Shown here piece by piece: positions 1 to 9,383 of a stretch of 22,850 nucleotides of DNA (positions within the stretch are counted from its first letter, which is position 1; every line of letters begins with the position of its first letter). Source of the stretch: CANNDT01 sp945876205 (lineage in GTDB: Bacteria > Acidobacteriota > Vicinamibacteria > Vicinamibacterales > UBA2999); NCBI GenBank assembly GCA_947503365.1, contig CANNDT010000071.1, positions 1 through 22,850 on the forward strand, given 5' to 3'. The notes beneath the pieces were generated by a model. That model saw only the letters and a program-made list of their open reading frames with translations. It searched no databases and had not been told where the DNA came from. Both the position numbers and the translations under genes were made by a program.

Positions 1-14
1 CAATCCGATCGTCC

Positions 15-71
15 ACGGGGTCAGACCCCAGCAGAGACCAGCAGAGACCCGACGGGGTCAGACCCCAGCAG
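15..71. repeat. 20-bp direct repeat carrying a GGGGTCAGACCCC dyad
   Basis: The same 20 bases, ACGGGGTCAGACCCCAGCAG, occur at 15-34 and 52-71, 37 bp apart. Between them lies a related shorter repeat, with AGCAGAGACC occurring twice in tandem. The core GGGGTC-A-GACCCC is an inverted repeat around one central base. Short GC-rich dyads of this kind resemble REP-like elements scattered between genes and sometimes linked to REP-associated transposases; that assignment is from memory and no transposase is visible here. The rest of 1-210 shows no coding potential I would trust. Confidence 0.7.
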
Positions 72-198
72 TAGGCAAGGTTCTCGCAATAGGGATGGCC
101 CAGCGCGTCGGAGGCTGATTTCAGGAACGATTTGCGCCTTCGGCGACGAGATGTGTGTCTGAAAGCTGTACGGTTCTGATTCGCGGTGTCGCGGATCG

Positions 199-204
199 AG
201 GAGG
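199..204 (+). promoter_or_regulatory. Shine-Dalgarno AGGAGG for the GTG-start lipoprotein gene
   Basis: The purine run GAGGAGGAGAG at 198-208 contains AGGAGG and ends just before GTG at 211. The spacing of 6 nt from AGGAGG to GTG is good, and this fixes the start codon. Confidence 0.75.
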
Positions 205-210
205 AGAGAC

Positions 211-906
211 GTGAGGAAGCTAGTGGGCCTGCTGGCGGTGGCCAGCCTGTGTGCGGCGTGCGGCGGTTCGAGTCCCGAGTCGGTGGCCGGGGAGCCTGGG
301 GCGCCGGCGCCGACGGCGGCGGCCGGAACGACGGACGTCAGTCTCTTGGCTAAAGCGGCGGCCGCGGTTGGCATTCCGCAATACCGCGACGTCACGCTGC
401 CGGCGGGCACGACGTTACGCCTCGAACTCCAGTCGGCCATCGCCTCTGACAGCAGCAACGTTGAAGACACGGTGCGCGCCTCGCTGCGCCAGCCGGTCAG
501 CGTCGACGGCAATGCCGTGCTTCCGACGGGGACAGAGATCGTCGGCACCGTGACCAGCGTTGAACGAGCCGGACGCGTCAAGGGCCGCGCGAGGATTGCC
601 TACCGCTTCGACTCCATCGACTACGGCGGCGAGCGCTATGACATCCACACCAACACGCTGTCGCACCAGGCGGAGGCGACAAAAGGGGAGGATGCCACCA
701 AGATTGGAATCGGTGCTGGCGCCGGCGCGGCGATCGGCGCGCTTCTCGGCGGCGGCGACGGTGCGGCGAAAGGTGCCGCCATCGGCGGCGGCGCTGGCAC
801 GGGCGTCGTGCTGGCGACGCGCGGCAAGGAAGTTCGGCTCGGACCCGGTGCGGATGTGACGGCGCGCCTGACGGCGCCGCTCACCGTCCGCGTGAAGGTC
901 AGCTAG
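211..906 (+). CDS. Putative outer-membrane lipoprotein with glycine-zipper segment
   Basis: 231 residues from GTG, supported by a strong Shine-Dalgarno. The N-terminus has a basic start, a short hydrophobic stretch and Cys at about residue 17 in the context LCAAC, so lipoprotein processing is likely although the -3 position is not the usual Leu. Residues about 60-150 form a beta-rich domain containing LPAGTTLRLEL and VLPTGTEIVGTV, phrases reminiscent of VirB10/TrbI-type barrel segments. Residues about 168-200 are a Gly/Ala-rich zipper with repeated GxxxG-like spacing (GAGAGAAIGALLGG, GAAIGGGAGTG), the pattern of membrane-associating glycine-zipper proteins. The end overlaps the convergent oxygenase gene by 8 bp. 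The function is unknown; an envelope structural or tethering role is an inference. Confidence 0.75.
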   Translation: MRKLVGLLAVASLCAACGGSSPESVAGEPGAPAPTAAAGTTDVSLLAKAAAAVGIPQYRDVTLPAGTTLRLELQSAIASDSSNVEDTVRASLRQPVSVDGNAVLPTGTEIVGTVTSVERAGRVKGRARIAYRFDSIDYGGERYDIHTNTLSHQAEATKGEDATKIGIGAGAGAAIGALLGGGDGAAKGAAIGGGAGTGVVLATRGKEVRLGPGADVTARLTAPLTVRVKVS

Positions 907-1954
907 CGGCGACGACTCTATTCTTGTTCTGCCACATTGTCCGCCGAGCCTTCGGCAGGTCCCTGAGCAGGTTGTGCAACGCCTCCTGCTCGGGGGCCAC
1001 GTAGAACTGGTACGAATAGCGTTCCAGATCGGCGGGGGCTTCATTCGGGATCGTGGCGCCATGCGCGCCGCGCGAATTCAAGAATGCCAGCATCGTGTTG
1101 GGTCTGAACGGCACCGTGGCCGCCAGCTCACACGTCTGACCGTTGGCTTCCGGATAATACGTCTGCTTGCAGTTGGCCTCAGCTTCGCCGGGCACTCGAA
1201 AGATCTGTGTGCCGTGCGCTTCGCTGTCGCCGGGCCGCGCCAGGTACATCAAGCACGTCACGAGAGACCGCTTCGGGTCGCGATGCGGCGCCAGGTGATA
1301 GCCGGGCCGCCGCAGCATCAGGCGGCCTCCCGACGTTCGCCGCGGAAGCCGATTCGCTCGCTCGCGCGCTTCCGGTCCGAAGATCGTGTCGTAGTGGCCC
1401 TGCAACGGCTCGTGAAATTTGGCCAGCGCCGCCGGAAGGATCCCCTTGCCAGCCACCACGTCGTCCATGAAGTTCCACACGCGCATCGTCAGCGCCGGCG
1501 CGAACGTCAGTGGAAACGTGATGTTCTGCTTGATCCGATCCTCCTGTGAAAAGAAGACGGCGGGAGGAATGGCCTTCACCAGGAGGTCGTACACGTCATC
1601 CGGCAGGAGGCGATCGACGACGATGTAGTCGATGGGATCGGAGTGCATCACGGCGGTGGCGATGGCGTTGCGCACGTGCGCGAGCACGCGGCCTTCATCG
1701 AGCAGCCCCGGTAACGATTCGACCAGCTCGGCCTGCTCCTCATTGAGCTTCAGCATCAACTTCAATTGCGAGGACGCCTGACCGCCGAGATCGGCGCGCG
1801 CCGCGGTGTCTTCGAGCGAGGTCCGCAGTTGCTCGAGCTCGAGGGCAATCTTCTGAAGATCCTTGCGGAGCGGCTTCATCGCCTCGTCGATCTCGTGGCG
1901 CCAGCCCGCCCTCAGTCGATTGCCAATCCCGGTGCGCTTGATGAAGTCGAGCAT
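899..1954 (-). CDS. 2-oxoglutarate/Fe(II)-dependent oxygenase with N-terminal coiled coil
   Basis: 351 residues from ATG. Residues about 20-60 are charged and heptad-like (ending in LQKIALELEQLRTSLED), a probable coiled coil. The C-terminal part has the layout of the prolyl-4-hydroxylase-like 2OG-Fe(II) superfamily: metal ligands H224 and D226 in HLAPHRDPK, distal ligand H298 in RGAHGAT, and R312 in LERYSYQFYV as candidate 2-oxoglutarate carboxylate binder. Family members hydroxylate protein, peptide or small-molecule substrates using O2 and 2-oxoglutarate; the substrate here cannot be told. There is no signal peptide, so it is probably cytoplasmic. It is the third gene of a leftward unit, starting 4 nt after the stop of the hydrolase-like gene. 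Its 3' end overlaps the convergent lipoprotein gene by 8 bp. Confidence 0.82.
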   Translation of the reverse strand: MLDFIKRTGIGNRLRAGWRHEIDEAMKPLRKDLQKIALELEQLRTSLEDTAARADLGGQASSQLKLMLKLNEEQAELVESLPGLLDEGRVLAHVRNAIATAVMHSDPIDYIVVDRLLPDDVYDLLVKAIPPAVFFSQEDRIKQNITFPLTFAPALTMRVWNFMDDVVAGKGILPAALAKFHEPLQGHYDTIFGPEARERANRLPRRTSGGRLMLRRPGYHLAPHRDPKRSLVTCLMYLARPGDSEAHGTQIFRVPGEAEANCKQTYYPEANGQTCELAATVPFRPNTMLAFLNSRGAHGATIPNEAPADLERYSYQFYVAPEQEALHNLLRDLPKARRTMWQNKNRVVAAS

Positions 1955-1958
1955 GGTC

Positions 1959-2821
1959 TCAGTGTCCGTTGCGAGTACGAGTGACGGCGTCGAGCACGGC
2001 CGCCGCAGCCGTCGCCGCGTTCGCGCGATCGGTGAGAAAGGCCACCCGGTTGGGCCCCTCCGCTTCGACGCGAATCACGGTCAGTCCGTCCTTGAGTGGC
2101 GCGGCCTCGGCCAGTGCCACCGTCTGATCCCACCGCGACAGCTCGGTCGCGGCTCTCGTCAGATGGTCCGGACGATTCAGGAACGTCCTCAGCGCGCCGT
2201 CGAAGGGCGCGGGCAAGCCGGCTGCGTTGCGCGAGATGGTTCGCGTGGCGCGCAGGACGCCGGTACGAGCGAGCCACGGCGATGCGTTGACGAGGCGGGT
2301 GGAGTTGGCGGCGGCCTGGCGTGGGGCGCCCGCCGGCGGATCGATCAGGACGAGTGCGGCAACCTGGTCTGGGAAACGTGACGCATAGAGCCTGGAGAAG
2401 GCGGCGCCCAATCCCTGTCCGGCGAGCACAAAGGGCGGATGTTCACCCGCGTGATCCAGCAGTGCGTTGAGGATCGGCGCAACGGCCGCGGGATCGTACG
2501 AGACATCACCAGTCTCGCTCCAGCCGAGGCCCGTGCGGTCGTAACTGCAGACCCGCGTCACCGTGGCGACGCGGGGCTGGACCCAGCCCCACGCCGCGGA
2601 CATGCCGGCCGCGCCCGCTTCGAGGACGACGGTGGGTGAGCCTGCGCCGGAACAGGAGAGGTGCAACTGGTGGCCAATCGCATCCACCATCCGTCCCGGA
2701 TGGCGGAACTTGCGCCGTTCGAGCGCGGTAGCCACGCCCTGGTAGGTGGCGCCGGCCAGCACGAGAAACACCAGGATCGCCGCGGTCATCACGAGCGTGC
2801 GGCGCACGCGGGTCAGCACCA

Positions 2822-2822
<1 letters not shown>
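1959..2822 (-). CDS. Membrane-anchored alpha/beta-hydrolase-fold protein lacking the catalytic Ser (probable pseudoenzyme)
   Basis: 287 residues from GTG, which overlaps the stop of the upstream sigma-54 activator by 1 nt; an internal ATG at codon 12 is the alternative start. Residues about 9-29 form one hydrophobic segment, a signal anchor. The following domain matches the alpha/beta hydrolase pattern of HLSCSGAGSPTVVLEAG, VCSYDRTGLGWSE and VAALVLIDPP. The nucleophile elbow, normally G-x-S-x-G (GHSxGG in relatives), reads G135-Q-G137-L-G139. The codon at 2412-2414 is GGA, so the Ser is Gly. Near the C-terminus, where relatives carry the catalytic His, I see EGPNRVAFL and no His. The fold appears kept while the triad is lost, so a binding, sensing or scaffold role is more likely than hydrolysis. 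The identity of the acid residue is uncertain. Confidence 0.8.
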
Positions 2823-4807
<1,985 letters not shown>

Positions 4808-4820
4808 GGACGGAGCCACA

Positions 4821-4828
4821 AGTATAAT
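4821..4828. promoter_or_regulatory. Symmetric -10 element, probable bidirectional promoter
   Basis: AGTATAAT reads TATAAT on the + strand (4823-4828) and TATACT on the - strand (4826 to 4821). By the usual 7-nt offset, transcripts would start near 4835 (+) and 4814 (-), only 6-7 nt before the ATGs at 4841 and 4807. No Shine-Dalgarno is seen before either gene. No good -35 hexamer is recognisable on either side, so the call rests on the -10 and the position. Confidence 0.5.
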
Positions 4829-4840
4829 CCCTGCCACAAG

Positions 4841-5755
4841 ATGAGCGGTGTGCTGGGTGCGGGGCTTTCATGGGTGGATCTGCTGTTTCGGGGGCGTCCA
4901 CGCGCGATCGCGACCGGTGTGATCAGCGGGGGAGGGACGCTGGCGCTGGTCGACCCCGGCCCGACCACCTGCCTCGAGACCCTCGATCTCGGACTCCAGA
5001 AACAGGGACTACGACTCGCCGACGTCACGCACCTGCTGCTCACGCACATCCATCTCGATCACGCCGCTGCCACCGGCACCATCGTCGGTCGCTACCCCAG
5101 GATCAAAGTGCTGGTGCACGAGCGCGGCGCGCCGCACATGGCGCATCCCGAGAAGTTGATCGAGAGCGCGACGCGGCTCTACGGCGAGAACATGGATCGC
5201 CTGTGGGGTGAGTTTGCGCCGGTCCCCGAGGAGAACCTGGTGGTGCTGCGTGGTGGGGAGCGCATCGAGGTGGGTGGTCGATCGTTCGACGTCGCCTACA
5301 CGCCAGGCCACGCCTCACATCACGTCAGCTACTTTGATTCCATGAGCGGTGTGGCGTTTGTTGGGGACGTCGCCGGCGTCTGCATCGATGGTGGATACGT
5401 ACTGCCGCCGACGCCGCCGCCGGACATCGATCTCGAGCTCTGGACGTCGAGCGCCGCGCGCATCGAGGCCTGGTCGCCCAGGACGCTCTTTCTCACCCAC
5501 TTCGGACCGGTGAATGACGCGCGCCCGCACCTGCAGGCGCTGCTCGAGAATCTCAAGACCTTTGCGGGATTTGTCCGGACCTCGCTTGCCGAGGCGGGCA
5601 CCGATGAAGAACGGGGCCAACGGTTTGCCGAGCAGATCATGCGCGAGTTTCGGCGCCAGATGACCGAGGCCCAGCTCGCGTCGTACAGAATCGCCGCGCC
5701 GCCAGAGCTCCTGTGGCTCGGCCTCGCGCGCTATTGGAGGAAGCGGTCCGCCTGA
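4841..5755 (+). CDS. Metallo-beta-lactamase-fold hydrolase
   Basis: 304 residues from ATG at 4841. The reading frame stays open far upstream, but that part is antisense to the sigma-54 activator and does not look like protein, so I start at MSGVLGAG. The zinc site is complete: H69-x-H71-x-D73-H74 (HIHLDH), H157 in TPGHASHH, D176 in FVGDVAG and H220 in LTHFGP. This is the binuclear arrangement of the glyoxalase II/lactonase-type hydrolases, which open thioesters, lactones or similar bonds. The C-terminal 70 residues are helical (LQALLENLKTF onward) and may cap the active site. No signal peptide is seen. It is divergent from the activator unit across 33 bp, so the two may share control. The substrate is not predictable. 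Confidence 0.88.
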   Translation: MSGVLGAGLSWVDLLFRGRPRAIATGVISGGGTLALVDPGPTTCLETLDLGLQKQGLRLADVTHLLLTHIHLDHAAATGTIVGRYPRIKVLVHERGAPHMAHPEKLIESATRLYGENMDRLWGEFAPVPEENLVVLRGGERIEVGGRSFDVAYTPGHASHHVSYFDSMSGVAFVGDVAGVCIDGGYVLPPTPPPDIDLELWTSSAARIEAWSPRTLFLTHFGPVNDARPHLQALLENLKTFAGFVRTSLAEAGTDEERGQRFAEQIMREFRRQMTEAQLASYRIAAPPELLWLGLARYWRKRSA

Positions 5756-5764
5756 CGCGGACCG
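5744..5764. terminator. Hairpin between convergent genes
   Basis: CGGTCCGC (5744-5751) pairs perfectly with GCGGACCG (5757-5764) around a 5-nt loop that holds most of the TGA stop of the hydrolase gene. It sits just before the end of the convergent PilZ gene. There is no T-run on either side, so it may slow or protect transcript ends rather than act as a classical intrinsic terminator. Confidence 0.4.
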
Positions 5765-5770
5765 TCATCT

Positions 5771-6232
5771 CTAGTTCGCGACCGCGAGGTTGTCCCGTTC
5801 GCGACCACTGGCGGCCGCGCGTCCGGGCTCGATCAGCAGCCGAAGCGCATATCCCTGAGGCGTCCCTGTCGCTGACTTATACGGTCCGACACGGTACACC
5901 GCCGAGAGCACCTTGCCCTGCTGCAGCACGGCCGGAAGGTCGCGACTGTCGCGCGAAGGACGCTCGATCTGGAAGTGCACCAGCCGGTAGAGCGGGATGG
6001 ACGTCGGCGCCTGGCACTCGACCCACGCGTCCACGTCGCTCACATCGCGGGTCACGACCGACACAAATCGAAGCGTGCCGCTCGAGTCGCGCCAGGTCAG
6101 GCGGCCCGGAACGCGCACGTTGCGACGGTTGCCAATGCGCCGTTGACGAGCCGACGGAGTGGTGTTTGACGTTGCGACTGTTGAAATCACCTGAGCCCCC
6201 TGAGGATATGAAGGGTTTGTTGCGTACTTCAT
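5771..6232 (-). CDS. PilZ-domain protein (divergent motif)
   Basis: 153 residues from ATG. After a polar leader of about 28 residues comes a PilZ-like beta domain: R36-x-x-x-R40 (RRNVR), then D63-V-S65-D-V-D68 where the consensus is (D/N)xSxxG, followed by a hydrophobic strand (AWVEC). PilZ domains bind cyclic di-GMP through the Arg pair and the D/N-Ser residues; those are present, but the usual Gly is Asp68. Weakened or altered nucleotide binding is therefore possible. Stand-alone PilZ proteins commonly act as c-di-GMP effectors on motility, adhesion or polysaccharide output, which is inference here. The gene stands alone, downstream of a terminator-like hairpin that separates it from the TPR activator gene, so it probably has its own promoter in 6233-6300. 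I could not locate a convincing one. Confidence 0.65.
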   Translation of the reverse strand: MKYATNPSYPQGAQVISTVATSNTTPSARQRRIGNRRNVRVPGRLTWRDSSGTLRFVSVVTRDVSDVDAWVECQAPTSIPLYRLVHFQIERPSRDSRDLPAVLQQGKVLSAVYRVGPYKSATGTPQGYALRLLIEPGRAAASGRERDNLAVAN

Positions 6233-6296
6233 GATCCAATGTGCAGGCCCATGTCGCCAGTGTCATGATGCGGAATTGCGTTATCTCTAAGTCATT

Positions 6297-6326
6297 GAAA
6301 AGAAGAGCTTAAGCCAGCAAAGCTCT
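6297..6326 (-). terminator. Intrinsic terminator-like hairpin after the TPR/sigma-54 activator gene
   Basis: On the - strand, AGAGCTT (6326 to 6320) pairs with AAGCTCT (6310 to 6304) across a 9-nt loop, followed by TCTTTTC. It lies 57 nt past the stop of the activator gene. The stem is only 7 bp with three G-C pairs, so it is modest. It sits in the only AT-rich intergenic stretch of the window (6233-6383). Confidence 0.45.
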
Positions 6327-6367
6327 GCCAGTAGCCCGTGATAAATAGGATATTGGGTATCCAGTGG

Positions 6368-6379
6368 CATGTATACATG
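6368..6379. repeat. 12-bp perfect palindrome CATGTATACATG
   Basis: CATGTATACATG is its own reverse complement and lies 4 bp beyond the stop codon (6384-6386) of the TPR activator gene, in AT-rich intergenic DNA. It could be a protein-binding site or chance. A related GTATAC-containing dyad lies at the start of the same gene (9340-9354). Confidence 0.5.
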
Positions 6380-6383
6380 ATTA

Positions 6384-9329
6384 CTAGGTATCCGCGGCTG
6401 CGCCATCAAGTCCTAGCCGTCTCATCTTCAAATACAGCCCCCGGCGCGTGAGGCCGAGCACCCGGGCCGTCTCCGAGATGTTGTTGCGGGTGCGCTCCAG
6501 GGTTCCCACGATCATCTCGCGCTCGACCTGCTCGATGGCACTCGCAAGGTTCCCACCCGCCGCTCGGCCCGCCGCCATAAACGTCAGGGGACTCGAGCTC
6601 GTTGTCGGGGGCGGGGCCGACAGGTCGGCCGACAAGTGCTCCGGCGCAATCGCGCCGCCGGGTGCGCTCATCGCCACCGCCCGCTGGATCTCATTGCGAA
6701 GCTGCCGCACGTTGCCGGGCCACCAGTAGCGGGAGAAAAGGTCGAGGGTAGCCGAGCTCAGGACGACGTCGGGCTTGCCAAGCCGGTCGCAGGCATCGCG
6801 CAGGAAGAACGTGCTCAAGTGAGGAATTTCCTCGCGACGTTCGCGCAGCGGCGGAACGTGAATGCGGATCACGCTCAGCCGGTAATACAAGTCCTCGCGA
6901 AACTTGCCCTCGGCGACCCGTTGCTCGAGGTCCGCATTGGTGGCCGCCAGCACGCGGACGTCGACGCCCTGGGGCCTGGTCTCTCCAACCGGCATGACCT
7001 CGCCCTGTTCGAGGAAGCGAAGGAGCTTGGGCTGGATGTCGAGCGGCAGGTCGCCGATTTCGTCGAGAAACAACGTCCCGCCTGCCGCCGAGCGAATCAG
7101 TCCCTGCTGGTCCGTCACCGCGCCCGTGAAGCTGCCTCGACGATGGCCAAAGAGCTGACTGTCGGCGAGCTCCCGCGTTGTCGTCGTGCAGTTGTAGGGG
7201 AGAAACATCGAGGCGCGCCGCGGCGAGCCGACATGAATGGCCCGCGCCACCAGGTCTTTGCCGGTACCGCTTTCGCCCGTGATCAGCACCGTCAGGTTGT
7301 GTCCCTGCAGGCGCTGGATCTGGTCGGCGACGCGGTTCATCGCGGCGCTGGCGCAGATGAAGCCGGGAAGGAGCGGCTCGAGAGGCCGTTCGTTGGTCGG
7401 TTCCACCACCTGCGCGGGCCGCTCGCGGACGCCGCACAACTCGAAGCCCTGCCGCGCCACGGCCGCGAACATCCGCAGGCGACGCAGCGCCAGCTCGGTC
7501 AGCCGCTTGCCCGCGACGATGGTGCACGACCGGGCGCCGTCGTAGTCCTTGCCCAGCGTCTCGGTCAGCAGCAGGCCCTGGCCAAACTCGCGGCTGCCTT
7601 GCGACGCGGCACGCGCCAGCGATCGTGCGACCTCGCTATCGCATCCCGCGGCGGCGACGACGCGCACTTCACCTCCGGATGGCGACACGAAGATGACGGC
7701 CGCATCCGCTTCCATGGCTTCGAGCAGCGCCGTGGCGGTTTCACGCGCAAGCAGCTCTGGAAGGATGGCGGCTTCCACGAGTCTGCGCACAACGGCTTCG
7801 TCTGCATCCGTCGCCGGGACGACATCCTGCTCGGGCCCCTTCTGCGCGAGGATGGCGCGCGCCGCCGCAACCTCCGCGAGATCGCGCTCGGCGCCCAGCG
7901 TGCGGAAGACGGCGTTGGCCTGATCGAGATACCGCTCGGCGGCCGACCGCGTGCCGGCATTCGCCGCGAGGCGGCCCAGCGCCAGGTGGCTGATCGCCGC
8001 CTGGTATCGCTCGCCCAGGAGGTCGAACACGTTCGCGCTCTGCGCGAAGTCGTGGTGCGCGGCTGAGGATCGGTTCGACTGTTCGTGCACGGCGCCCCTG
8101 ATGCGCAGAAATTCTCCCCACGTTCCGGGGGCGGTGCGCGGATCGAGGCGCGCTTCGCATCCCTCCAGCCGCTCTTCAGCCGTGGTGACGCGGCCCGCCG
8201 CCACCAGCGCTTCGCACCCGGCTAACTCGGCCTGGATGGCTTCGGCCGGAGGGATGCCGACAGTCTTGACGAGCTCTTCGGCCATCGAGATCGCTTCCTC
8301 GTAGGCGCCTCGCCTCACCGCGAGCTTGACCGCGAGCACCTTCAGCGACCACTCGTACCAGCGCATGGTCTGCGTGCCGTACGCACCGTAGGCGTCACTG
8401 GCCTGACGGAGGTACTCGCCGGCGCGTTCGTACGAGCCACGCATCAGGTGAATCTGCGCGAGGGTGTCGAAGACCGCGCCGGTGGTCTCCTGGAATTGCA
8501 CGGGACTCCGCACTTCGAGCGTGCGTGTGAGGATCTGTTCCGCGCGCTCGAGGTCGCCAAGCTGGACGAAGATCTGGCCGAGCGTCGCGAGCGCGACGGC
8601 GAGACCGTGCCCCGATCCCAGCGTCTGGTGCAGCGTGACGCTGCGCTCCGCCAGCGCCAGTGCCTGGTCGTGGTGATGCCGCATCAGCGCGACGTTGGCC
8701 TGGTTGTGCACGATCCCGGCAAGCACGTCGTCGGCGTGGATGGTCATGGCCAGCCGCTCGCCCTGGCGCAGCGCCGACGTCGCTTCGTCGCAGCGCCCGG
8801 ACTGCGCGAGGAGCACCGCCGACAGGGAGTGGACGAGTGCGAGGTGACGTCGATCGCCGGCGGCGTGCAGCGCCGAGGCGGCCTCGGTCAGATGTTCGCG
8901 GACGATGCCCGAGTCGCCGACCTGCTTGTAGCAGAGGGCCAGCTCGTAGTGCGCCAGGCCGATCGCTCTCGGCTCGTGCGCCAGCTCCGCGTGTTTCAGC
9001 GCACGTGCATGCAAGGCGATGGCGCGAGACTGCTCACCGCGCGCGAACGTAATACGTCCCTGCAGCCGCCACATCGTCGACAGCTGCGCGTCGGTGACCG
9101 GCTCGCGCATTGCGTCGGGAGGACGGCCCAGCGCCGCGGCGGCCTGGGTGAGGTCATCCTGCAGGAGCCAGGATTCGGTGAGGGCCGCGCGGACGGCGAG
9201 CTCGTCATCCCGGGCAAGCGATCCCGCCCTCAATAACGGAACCAGCGGCTGAGCCGCCTCCGCGCCACGGCCACGCTCGAGGGCGCCATTGGCGCGGCCG
9301 AGCGCGGATTGCACACTTCCGGTTGCCAC
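6384..9329 (-). CDS. Sigma-54-dependent activator with N-terminal TPR array
   Basis: 981 residues from GTG at 9329. A TTG six codons further up (9347) extends the frame but lies upstream of a -10 box, so I prefer GTG. Residues about 10-480 are helical TPR-like repeats, for example LAHYELALCYKQVGD and AVALATLGQIFVQLGDLERA, as in MalT-type sensors. Residues about 510-640 look GAF-like (AAVIFVSPSGGEVRVVAAAG). The AAA+ domain has Walker A GESGTGKD (685-692), the loop G732-S-F-T-G-A737 (Ser in place of the common Ala of GAFTGA) and Walker B GGTLFLDEIGDL. A Fis-type helix-turn-helix ends the protein (NISETARVLGLTRRGLYLKM). The TPRs suggest control by a protein or peptide partner. It follows pgi in the same direction after 54 bp, probably with its own promoter. 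The target genes are unknown. Confidence 0.9.
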   Translation of the reverse strand: MATGSVQSALGRANGALERGRGAEAAQPLVPLLRAGSLARDDELAVRAALTESWLLQDDLTQAAAALGRPPDAMREPVTDAQLSTMWRLQGRITFARGEQSRAIALHARALKHAELAHEPRAIGLAHYELALCYKQVGDSGIVREHLTEAASALHAAGDRRHLALVHSLSAVLLAQSGRCDEATSALRQGERLAMTIHADDVLAGIVHNQANVALMRHHHDQALALAERSVTLHQTLGSGHGLAVALATLGQIFVQLGDLERAEQILTRTLEVRSPVQFQETTGAVFDTLAQIHLMRGSYERAGEYLRQASDAYGAYGTQTMRWYEWSLKVLAVKLAVRRGAYEEAISMAEELVKTVGIPPAEAIQAELAGCEALVAAGRVTTAEERLEGCEARLDPRTAPGTWGEFLRIRGAVHEQSNRSSAAHHDFAQSANVFDLLGERYQAAISHLALGRLAANAGTRSAAERYLDQANAVFRTLGAERDLAEVAAARAILAQKGPEQDVVPATDADEAVVRRLVEAAILPELLARETATALLEAMEADAAVIFVSPSGGEVRVVAAAGCDSEVARSLARAASQGSREFGQGLLLTETLGKDYDGARSCTIVAGKRLTELALRRLRMFAAVARQGFELCGVRERPAQVVEPTNERPLEPLLPGFICASAAMNRVADQIQRLQGHNLTVLITGESGTGKDLVARAIHVGSPRRASMFLPYNCTTTTRELADSQLFGHRRGSFTGAVTDQQGLIRSAAGGTLFLDEIGDLPLDIQPKLLRFLEQGEVMPVGETRPQGVDVRVLAATNADLEQRVAEGKFREDLYYRLSVIRIHVPPLRERREEIPHLSTFFLRDACDRLGKPDVVLSSATLDLFSRYWWPGNVRQLRNEIQRAVAMSAPGGAIAPEHLSADLSAPPPTTSSSPLTFMAAGRAAGGNLASAIEQVEREMIVGTLERTRNNISETARVLGLTRRGLYLKMRRLGLDGAAADT

Positions 9330-9338
9330 GGGTGAGGC

Positions 9339-9344
9339 AGTATA
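9339..9344 (-). promoter_or_regulatory. -10 box TATACT for the TPR activator, inside an operator-like dyad
   Basis: TATACT (9344 to 9339, - strand) lies 9 nt before GTG at 9329. The inferred transcription start is about 3 nt before the GTG, giving a leaderless or nearly leaderless mRNA. The box overlaps an inverted repeat, GTATA-CAAAA-TATAC (9340-9354), that a repressor could use. There is no good -35 (nearest is GTCACG at 17-nt spacing). Confidence 0.4.
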
Positions 9345-9383
9345 CAAAATATACAGCCGCCCGTGACCCCGAAAATGTGTCCT

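Noticed and set aside
6317..6331. Sigma-54 promoter-like TGGCAGAGCTTTGCT (- strand) upstream of the PilZ gene
   Set aside because: GG and GC elements are 9 nt apart rather than the required 10, and the sequence is largely the stem and loop of a terminator-like hairpin.
7131..7136. Ser in the GSFTGA loop of the TPR activator as evidence of a dead activator
   Set aside because: The Thr-Gly-Ala end and the Phe are intact, Walker motifs are complete, and Ser at the second position occurs in other members as far as I recall, so activity is still expected.
6636..8066. A 476-codon open frame on the + strand opposite the TPR activator
   Set aside because: It is a shadow of a gene with intact AAA+ and helix-turn-helix motifs, and its product is low complexity.
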